In this document: piece by piece, positions 14,593-21,901 of the stretch
How the letters are laid out: each line of letters begins with the position of its first letter
Numbering within the stretch: the first letter of the stretch is position 1
Source of the DNA: Nemertoderma westbladi
Lineage: Eukaryota; Xenacoelomorpha; Nemertodermatida; Nemertodermatidae
Assembly: GCA_032718475.1 (NCBI GenBank)
Contig: JAUCBJ010002284.1
Coordinates: 1-21,901, forward strand
Direction of reading: 5' to 3'
DNA: 21,901 nt
Made by a program: the position numbers and the translations under genes
Notes under the pieces: model-generated
The model's input: only the letters and a program-made list of their open reading frames with translations
What the model was told of the DNA's origin: nothing
The model's database searches: none

Positions 14593-16269
14593 ATAATACT
14601 TCAAGCTGCTAAGCATTCGAGCTACACTAGCAATGCTATTGCTCGGCTGCAGTTGGTAGTTGTGCAGTTGGCAGTGCTCGGGCTCTCTGAGCGTGGATTT
14701 ATCTCAGAAAGTACTAAAATTAATATTGATAATTTTTTAAAGATTATTGCAAGTCACAATTGTCATGGGGAACAGCTTCTATGATGTGTCGTGTTTTTTA
14801 TGAGAACACGCAATAATAACTGGATGGTTTTCTGCTGGTAAGGCCATGGGATATCAGTACTTCCAAGAATCCAATTTACTATTGTAGATAATAACATAAT
14901 TAATCAAAGTCTAATTAACCCTTTCTAAGGTCGTATTCTATGGAAAAATCCCATTGCAACTTTTAAACCACATTCTGCTAACATGCAAAAAAATATTAAT
15001 TCTTCAAAAAATGTAGCTGCTATTAATTAAATTAGACGCTCATTTTTTGACGATATTTTTAAGTGTGGCGTTTTATTTTTTGTAAATTGTTTTCTTGAAT
15101 TAATAATTTTAATTTCTTTTTGTTGGCAGAAAATACGCTACAATACGAATGTGTAACTGCTGTAATGATGGCTGAACGTTTATTTTGCATAAAATGGTGA
15201 TTTTTGATGGTATAAATAAATAAAGGATACAATGTGATATTAATGTGATTGTAAGAAAATGCGATATGATACGAAAAAGTTATGTAATTTTTTCGTATCA
15301 TAAAAAATTAATATCTTATTAATTTCATAGTTATATGAAAGTTATATGAAATCAGGATTATTATTTTAGAAAATTATTTGACGATTTCAAATAATAAATT
15401 ATTACCCACTTATAGTGTGTAAGTTTATACTTTGTAGTACTAGCTGCTGTTTCCCGTACAATCCCTATGGTTCTGGCCAAATCGTGGACCATCTTCCACA
15501 CTATTGTCAAGCGTTGAAAAGGAAAGCCAGAATCTCGAAAAGTCCACATTTAAAGTCCTTTACAACTGAATCTTCAAGGCTGCTGGCTGAGTAGTCCTTT
15601 TGGCCACACCCAAATGGTTCCGACATTAAACCTCAGAACATCAGCAAAGTCGAGGTCCATCAAATATATTGGTAGTTTTTTCCCCTTCTCCTAGCACTGG
15701 CTGGTTAGTTACCGCGGACTTTGTACATTCCCCATTCTGTTAATCATCCTGTTCATTGTTATAACATACTGCTGACTGATAGTACTGTTGGTACTATCTC
15801 TGTGATATGTTGGTAGTATTGGTTATGCCTATGCAGTATCATGACACTTTACCTCCCGGGAAATAAAATAAATCACATATATTTCTCGACTAATAACATT
15901 AACTGCGATAAATTATTAATGAATACAAATTATTCTATTAAATTGCAAGAATTAGTTAGTATTGGCAGCGGGGAATTGTTGTTATAATATAGCACATTAC
16001 GAATCAATATGTCTTATCTGTATATTCAATATTGAAGAAACCTTTACACTAAGAAACTGAACCTGAAACTTCAAAAAATACCTTTCCACCATTTTTGTTA
16101 CCTCCCAAACAATTGATAACATCAATAAATAAGTCACGTACCGGTAGGACTTTTGCTATACCGTACCGCTACCATTACCGCTGAGACTAACAATTAATTA
16201 TCTTTTATTCTTATTAAATTGTTACTATTTCGCTCGAATATACCCCAAAATCGCGGGAAAAAACGTTTC

Positions 16270-16345
16270 ACTTTTTTCTCTAGGGAAAAAAGTAACACAT
16301 AGGACTGCATTGATTTTACTTTTTTCCCGGCGAAAAAAAGTAAAA
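16270..16345. repeat. Pair of palindromes with ACTTTTTTC/GAAAAAAGT arms
   Basis: ACTTTTTTC facing GGAAAAAAGT at 16270-16293, and TTTTACTTTTTT facing AAAAAAAGTAAAA at 16314-16345. Related GGAAAAAAG words recur at about 16748 and 16842. Confidence 0.6.
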
Positions 16346-16934
16346 TAAAATATTTTTGGTGGAATGGTGGTGTTGAAAGAGCATCGAAGTAGAAAAGGTT
16401 AGAATCATAAGGCAAAATCCATTCACACACTCTTAAAAGTTATTGCAACTTTAGTGTCTGCAAGGCGAACTCCAAAACGGAACTCAGTATCCAATATTGG
16501 TTTATGTTGTTAAGCGGCTCTCTAGTTACGTAATAAATATTCGAGAACACTAAATTATTTAACATTGAGTAAAAGCACCATCAGGAGTTGAAGAGTACAG
16601 TAATTTGAATCGTAGTTACTATGGAAAAAATATAGTAAAATACTAAGACAGTTCAGTTTATTTTGTAACACTATAACGCTGTACGTTTTTTTAAAGAATT
16701 AAACAACAAAAAATTACAAATTTAAGAATAAAATTACGTATTCCATGGGAAAAAAGGTAGAACATTTTTTTTTTCAATATTCTCTCGACCCTATAATAAC
16801 CTCGCTGGCGCTCGGTAAATAACATGCCTTGAAAATAGAGGAAAAAAGTTATACTTTTTGCCCCAAGTAATAAATAATTATTTGGTTAACCTTGATAGAT
16901 TTTCTTAGGGAAACCTTTTCTACTTTCGTGATTA

Positions 16935-16940
16935 TTTATT
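16935..16940 (-). terminator. Candidate polyadenylation signal AATAAA for the ATP13A-like gene
   Basis: AATAAA on the minus strand, about 143 nt after the ATPase stop codon. Confidence 0.4.
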
Positions 16941-17082
16941 AATTCAAATGCTATATATTTGAGAAATTCCACCAAAAATATTACTACATAAACTTATCGA
17001 AGTTAAGAATTGTATTACTTAATTTTGGAGTAAAATATTTAAAGTATAATGCCCTAATGCCAAAAATAATAAAATTCCTGAA

Positions 17083-20000
17083 TCAGATAGACACATAAAA
17101 TGACTGGCCATCAATTTGATTTGGTTTAAATTCAACATTCAAAGTGGGTAAAGTTTGGGTTTGATGGGTTAAACTTTTCTGGGTTACGAAAGATAGACAA
17201 AATTCGTAAAACTTGTCACTGTTAGCGAGATTCTCAATTAGATGAGAGGCTAACACGTGGCATAAAACCAAACCTAAAATTATTATCCGAAATTTCGTGC
17301 TGGGAATATTAACTAATTGAAGCACTTTATCTGATACCCATGGCATCCAATAAAACAGGATTAATAAATTAAAGGATGTTAGGAAGATCATAACAACGAG
17401 GAATGGGATGTTGGAGTACATCGGCTTCCTATACGGTTTACCGGAGGAGAACACCAAGGCAACGACAACGTATTGGAATGCCGACAAAGTAAATATTACA
17501 GTCGTCTCGTAGCAGACGATATTGTCGAGTTTCGGGTTGGGTTTCAAAGGCGTAAACCACGGTTCGCTCTGGAGTATAAAATAGGCCAAAGTTTGTATTG
17601 CAGCTTGGAGAATCACTTGGAGTACTACTGACGCAATTATTGTAACATGAAAAAGACCTTTGGGTAATTGTCTGGCTACTAATTTAGGGTAAGGATCAGT
17701 TTTACTCATGAATATTGCTATGGCCGTGGTGATAATTAGATCGATGTAGAGAAACTGCCAATCACCGAAGTTGGACTCGATCCAGTAAAGTATTAGTAGA
17801 GATACGAACTGTATGAAACTGTAGAGCGCCATGTATTTAAACATAGAGAATGAGGTAGCTAAGGAACATCTACCCTCTCGGATGAGTTTAGTGACGCATC
17901 CTATATCGGGTTCCCTCGAGGTGAAGGGGCTGGCCACGGAGGCCTCGGCCTCTGATAGACTAACGCCCACATTGGCTGCCCGCAACGCCCCGCAATCATT
18001 AGCACCATCGCCGCACATTCCCGCGCAGTAACCTCTTTCTTGCAGTAACTTAATCAATTGGGTTTTCTGACTTGGAGACATGCGAGCGTAAACGAGACCT
18101 TTGGATAGTAATAGGGGTACAACTTCGGGAAAGTATGTCTGTAGATTGTAGAAGGAATGGCCCGTTATTCCTAAACTGTAGTGATTCGATTCAACGTGGG
18201 TTGCAGTTTTAAACTGTAGTGATGGTTCCTTATGAACTGTATCAGAAGGAGATAGCGCCTCCACAGTTACTAATGTTTCCTCAGGATCTAACATACCACA
18301 ATCTCTAGCGACAGCAACACCTGTGGATATGTTATCTCCGGTTATCATTATAACTCGAATATTTGCGACTTTCAGTGTGTTTATCACATCGGCCGTCCCC
18401 GGTTTTAACACATTCTGCATCACAATGAATCCCAAAAACGTCATTTCGCGTTCGAGTTTATCTCTCGGCGATTTGTGCATTTGGTGCCAAGAAATATTGG
18501 ATTCCAACTTCCGGTAACAAACGCCCAGGATACGAAAACCCTTCCCTGAATATTCGTCTAGAACTTCGTGGAAATTGTAAGGGATGCTCTTTGTGTTGCA
18601 CAATGAGACGATCTTCTCAGGGGCGCCTTTAGTGAACACGTTCATATGATTGGTGCTGAGGGTTCTAGTGACCACAGTCATCCTCTGGAGAAGCGAACTA
18701 AATGGAAACTGTTTCAGGATGCCAACCTCGTAAGGTATGTAATCTGATGACGCACTTGAGACGTCACTGTACGATTCTGTAAAGCCCTCTTTACTTGTCA
18801 TCGGTCGCACTATTGTTGGAACCAGGGAATTATATTTGTGACTGTCTTTGCCGTGTTCCTCTAGTAACCAATTAGTCGATTCGAACATTTTTAAATCTAA
18901 AGTATCACCAACAAGTTCTCCATTTATTATTGTTAGAGAATGACACGTTGCCATGGCAATGAGCAACGGATGTTTGTCTAAGTTAGGTATATTAATCTCT
19001 GGTGACTTTATGGTGGCGTTATCTACGGGTATGACACAGTCCATGTCTAATTCGTCTTCGGTTAAAGTTCCAGTTTTATCGAAACAAAACATATCCACTC
19101 CCCCACAAATATTGATTGTCGCTGGACTTGTGCAGTATATCTTCTGGGCTTTCAGACGAGATTGCGCGTAAATAGTACCAACTGTCATGGCGGCTGGTAG
19201 AGCTGGGGGCACTATAACAGTAACAATATCGAAAGCCTTGAGAAGAAAACTCTTTTCGGAAAGGCCGCTTTCTACAGAGATCACTATAGTGTAAATAAAT
19301 CCGACACATGCGAGACAAGCTAAAACTCCAACAAACCTTAACGCGTCGTTATAAAATTGGAAATTTTGAGAGTTTGGGAATAAAATAGAGCGAACAAGTT
19401 GACCTTTAGATGTTGAAAACGACGTCCTTATAACAACTGCTTTAACATATTCCCCTATCGCTTCATGGTATCTACTTTGGATAATTTTGGTACCAGAAAA
19501 TAGAATGTGTCGTTTATGATGATCAATAGAGAATATTTCGTTGTTAGTTAGGTGCACGGGTGTCTTGGTAACGGGTAAACTCTCCCCAGTTAGCATGCTT
19601 TCGTTCGCGATACAATTTCCGGTTAGGAGTGCAGCATCACAGTTCATAAGGCAGCCGTCGGGTGGAATCACAATAATATCGCCTGGGACTAAATACAGAG
19701 AATCCATCTTCTTTAGGGAACCATTCGAGGATATTACCGTCGCGTTGGCTACCGTTGCAACCATATTGCGAAGAGTTATCGCTTGTTTGCGAGTCTCGTA
19801 TAACGATATTCCTAAAGAGATTGCCGATATCACAAATATTGCCGACGCGTAATAGTAGTAGTCCTCCAGCCCCCAAAGGATCATAGAACATATTTGAAAA
19901 ATATAAAACGGATTCAGGATTTCTTCGACGAATAATTTTAAATATCCCTTTACTTCGATATCTATGGAGTTCTCCCCGTATATATGACGTTTAGAGTCTC

Positions 20001-20607
20001 GTTGCTGCGGAGTTAGGCCGCACCGCTGGGGTTGCAGCAAAGGGGAATTAGCGGGGATATTATCGAGACCCTTTATTTGTATAAACTTGTCGTCCTTCGC
20101 ATTCCAGTAGTATCTTAGATGACAGTGCGTGAAGTATCTGTTGCGGTGGAATAAAATGTTATTGGGTTCGAATCTCCCGCCGTCGCCTCCTCCGTTTTGG
20201 TAGCGACCCAACGCTTCGGACGTACCTTGGTACGACTCGCCATATAAATCGTTTACGGATTCGAAACAATCCTCAGCGTTTATTGTTTGTATTTTATGTA
20301 CGTATTGGTTGTTTTGGTTATAGATAATTACATATCGACAGGTTCGTAGTTGGCAAGGCGAGCATGTAAGTAAAACTCTCCACGCCGGCTTCCAGTAGCA
20401 TATTAACAGCAAGGTCCCCCCACTAATAACGCATAAGTAAATGTAAAGGATAGTTTTTGGAACGCTTGTAGTATATCCCTTGCACAGTGCAGTACTATCG
20501 CCTTCTTCTAGGCTACATGATGAAACTTCATCTGTTAGTATTTTATACCCTTCAGACATAACAGCATAACACATCACAGTAAAAAACACAAAATTTACAA
20601 TTCTCAC
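17083..20607 (-). CDS. ATP13A: P5B-type ATPase, ATP13A2/ATP13A3 family (probable polyamine transporter)
   Basis: Uninterrupted 1174-residue reading frame. All P-type ATPase signatures are present: TGES (340-343, actuator), PPALP (467-471, M4), DKTGTLT (Asp510 is phosphorylated), KGAPE (660-664, nucleotide binding), TGDN (756-759) and GDGANDCGALRAANVG (866-881). PPALP in M4 and the N-terminal hairpin (TILYIYLCVISGGTLLLICYW followed by KPAWRVLLTCSPC) mark the P5B subgroup. Core membrane segments lie at about 229-247, 252-269, 422-444, 456-480, 921-941, 951-968, 986-1012, 1034-1055, 1067-1089 and 1107-1127. Animal P5B pumps move polyamines out of late endosomes and lysosomes; assigning one paralogue is not possible. 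Odd points: no introns over 3.5 kb, and an extra hydrophobic N-terminus (residues 3-17) that resembles a signal peptide. No frameshift or lost catalytic residue is seen. Confidence 0.95.
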   Translation of the reverse strand: MRIVNFVFFTVMCYAVMSEGYKILTDEVSSCSLEEGDSTALCKGYTTSVPKTILYIYLCVISGGTLLLICYWKPAWRVLLTCSPCQLRTCRYVIIYNQNNQYVHKIQTINAEDCFESVNDLYGESYQGTSEALGRYQNGGGDGGRFEPNNILFHRNRYFTHCHLRYYWNAKDDKFIQIKGLDNIPANSPLLQPQRCGLTPQQRDSKRHIYGENSIDIEVKGYLKLFVEEILNPFYIFQICSMILWGLEDYYYYASAIFVISAISLGISLYETRKQAITLRNMVATVANATVISSNGSLKKMDSLYLVPGDIIVIPPDGCLMNCDAALLTGNCIANESMLTGESLPVTKTPVHLTNNEIFSIDHHKRHILFSGTKIIQSRYHEAIGEYVKAVVIRTSFSTSKGQLVRSILFPNSQNFQFYNDALRFVGVLACLACVGFIYTIVISVESGLSEKSFLLKAFDIVTVIVPPALPAAMTVGTIYAQSRLKAQKIYCTSPATINICGGVDMFCFDKTGTLTEDELDMDCVIPVDNATIKSPEINIPNLDKHPLLIAMATCHSLTIINGELVGDTLDLKMFESTNWLLEEHGKDSHKYNSLVPTIVRPMTSKEGFTESYSDVSSASSDYIPYEVGILKQFPFSSLLQRMTVVTRTLSTNHMNVFTKGAPEKIVSLCNTKSIPYNFHEVLDEYSGKGFRILGVCYRKLESNISWHQMHKSPRDKLEREMTFLGFIVMQNVLKPGTADVINTLKVANIRVIMITGDNISTGVAVARDCGMLDPEETLVTVEALSPSDTVHKEPSLQFKTATHVESNHYSLGITGHSFYNLQTYFPEVVPLLLSKGLVYARMSPSQKTQLIKLLQERGYCAGMCGDGANDCGALRAANVGVSLSEAEASVASPFTSREPDIGCVTKLIREGRCSLATSFSMFKYMALYSFIQFVSLLILYWIESNFGDWQFLYIDLIITTAIAIFMSKTDPYPKLVARQLPKGLFHVTIIASVVLQVILQAAIQTLAYFILQSEPWFTPLKPNPKLDNIVCYETTVIFTLSAFQYVVVALVFSSGKPYRKPMYSNIPFLVVMIFLTSFNLLILFYWMPWVSDKVLQLVNIPSTKFRIIILGLVLCHVLASHLIENLANSDKFYEFCLSFVTQKSLTHQTQTLPTLNVEFKPNQIDGQSFYVSI

Positions 20608-20730
20608 AGAAACGGTTATGCTTACCGTGCTTGTGTTACGACTAATGGATTAGTATTAATTACTGTATTACGGTAGGCCTTATGTTTTTTTGGGTTGCGA
20701 CATCTCAGAAAATACCGGAACCGGTACCGT

Positions 20731-20742
20731 ATATTTTTTATA
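20731..20742 (-). promoter_or_regulatory. Possible TATA box of the ATP13A-like gene
   Basis: TATAAAAAATAT on the minus strand, about 125 nt before the start codon. Initiation about 30 nt downstream would give a leader of about 100 nt. That leader would contain ACG|GTAAGC, a donor-like site at about 20625, with no strong acceptor before the ATG. Confidence 0.3.
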
Positions 20743-21327
20743 TGCGGTGTTAATACATAAACGACAAACGTACGGTAATGATGTTTCCAGTAATGTTGAA
20801 ATTTATGACTCAGCAGGATAGCCTACTTCAGTACTTATCTGATCAGAACTGTAGATTCCCTGTCTCTAACTGCAGATTATTACAATCGAATACTGTTGTA
20901 AACTACACAGGCACCTATCCCAAAAAGTCCAAGGTACTAACTATCATCAGTGAGTGACCAAGTCATCAGCGCAATATAGATAACTGGGCGACCGGCTGAC
21001 CGGGGACGTGGGGAGGAATAACCTATACAATATTCTACCCTACACTACAGCTACAGCACTATCACCATTGAGTATATTAATCAACTATGACAAGACTAAG
21101 TAAGACGGCGGATATACTGTGTTTGTGCACTGCACTGTACTGAGCTGTAGTGTCAATCCCATGTTCTACCAGCCAGTCAACCAACCAATATAATCAACTC
21201 ACCTTCAATATACAGATGTTTTTCATTGGCTGAGTCATTAATGGTTGACTGAATGAATATGCACAATGTTAAATATAATAAATAATAATACATGTTTTAG
21301 AATGAATATTTGCCACATGGGCTGCCA

Positions 21328-21351
21328 CCCCCCCCCCCCCCCCCCCCCCCC
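21328..21351. repeat. Poly(dC) tract (24 C)
   Basis: Uninterrupted C homopolymer within the spacer, following GCTGCCA. Confidence 0.95.
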
Positions 21352-21546
21352 TGAATACCATCCTACTGGCATTCTTAACAATGTACAGTTACATTAGATG
21401 TTAGTTAGCATTGGATGGAAGCCCTGCCCGCCCTCTTTGTTTCTGCCACTACACGCTGACCAACTGGTTAACCATGTTCAAAAGTAGATGTTCTGGAATG
21501 AATATTTAGACATGGGCTAAATATTTGTAGATAATAGCTTGGTGTC

Positions 21547-21670
21547 GTCGCGTTACGGCTAATGTCGCGTTACGGCAAATTTTTTGAGAGATTAGCCGTA
21601 ACGCGACTTTCAAAGTCGCGGTACGGCTACTCTAAAAGTCGCGTTACGGCTTATTGTCGCGTTACGGCTA
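21547..21670. repeat. CpG-rich GTCGCGTTACGGCTA repeat cluster with hairpin
   Basis: Five direct copies start at 21547, 21564, 21615, 21638 and 21656, and one inverted copy lies at 21593-21607. The inverted copy and the 21615 copy face each other and form a near-perfect hairpin at 21587-21634 (arms of about 22 bp beginning AGAGATTAGCCGTAACG, one mismatch and one bulge, almost no loop). Spacers between copies are 3-8 bp. Confidence 0.9.
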
Positions 21671-21901
21671 ATCTATTGTCTTGGTTTTACATAGGGAATC
21701 ATTATCAATATTATGGTGTTTACGTACGACGTAGATGAGGTCCGAAAAATGTAATGTAATAAATGTTTTACAGCATGGGAGACTCTTTCACACTGTATGT
21801 TCTTCGACAACCTAACATTCAATATAATATTGTATTCTATGGTATTCTTAGTCACAGCCTCAAGTACAGGTACGGATTACACGACAGAGGAGCCTTTCTG
21901 T

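Larger units (their letters stand above)
14593..17082. other. AT-rich spacer between Harbinger element and ATPase gene
   Basis: About 2.5 kb with no recognised gene. The open frames at 15059-15301, 15361-15549 and 16194-16430 (minus) have no family resemblance or splice context. Two A/T-armed palindromes lie at 16270-16293 and 16314-16345. On the minus strand the last part should contain the ATPase 3' UTR. Confidence 0.45.
20608..21546. other. Spacer upstream of the ATP13A-like gene
   Basis: No coding region recognised. It holds the probable ATPase promoter and a short dispersed direct repeat (GAATGAATATTTG-CCACATGGGCT at about 21301, GAATGAATATTTA-GACATGGGCT at about 21496) bracketing a poly(C) run. 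Confidence 0.4.

Noticed and set aside
14364-14784. Frames with glycine or proline runs on both strands around 14571-14592
   Set aside because: Produced by the poly(C) tract; not coding.
15361-15549. Minus-strand frame MWTFRDSGF... of 62 codons
   Set aside because: It looks slightly less random than its surroundings but has no recognised domain, no splice context and no neighbours; left as unknown spacer.
21859-21901. Possible exon after TTAGTCACAG at the window end
   Set aside because: Acceptor-like, but only about 40 bases remain and the translation does not match the missing lysyl-tRNA synthetase segment; too short to call.

Overview
This is nuclear DNA from an invertebrate-type metazoan: spliced genes with GT/AG introns, AT-rich spacers, an axonemal gene, animal-type PR/SET domains, a PIF/Harbinger transposon remnant and long microsatellites. 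Nothing in the sequence fixes the phylum. No bacterial, viral, rRNA, tRNA or CRISPR features were seen.

Layout, left to right. (1) 150-1712, minus: an uninterrupted gene for a protein with two tandem PR/SET domains and an N-terminal hydrophobic, signal-like segment. (2) 2171-2927: a foldback (long inverted repeat) element. (3) 2971-6934, plus: three consecutive, correctly spliced exons of lysyl-tRNA synthetase, covering the start of the catalytic core through motif 2. The rest of that gene is not in the window. (4) 4455-5617, minus: a three-coding-exon gene for a small secreted PEBP-like protein, nested in the lysyl-tRNA synthetase intron, with its own TATA box and 5' UTR intron. (5) 6467-6750: a 24/28-bp minisatellite close to the third synthetase exon. 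(6) 8024-12192, minus: CCDC40, an axonemal ruler protein. It has only two coding exons; the 49-codon first exon was found by splice-site and frame matching. An RFX X-box and a CCAAT box lie just upstream. (7) 12406-13520: a GTC microsatellite and a 315-bp tandem repeat carrying CTCF-like motifs. (8) 13877-14570: a degraded PIF/Harbinger element. (9) 14600-17082: AT-rich spacer with short palindromes. (10) 17083-20607, minus: a complete, uninterrupted P5B-type ATPase (ATP13A2/3 family, probable polyamine transporter). (11) 20608-21901: spacer with a poly(C) tract and a CpG-rich repeat and hairpin block.

The four complete genes are all on the minus strand and the synthetase exons are on the plus strand. 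If the missing synthetase exons lie outside both ends of the window, all four genes are nested antisense inside one housekeeping gene. If they do not exist, the synthetase is a fragment. The complete genes have few or no introns, which suggests widespread intron loss or retroposition. They have no shared pathway: chromatin-type SET fold (possibly secreted), a secreted PEBP-like protein, cilium assembly and endolysosomal transport. The clearest regulatory logic is the ciliary X-box at CCDC40.
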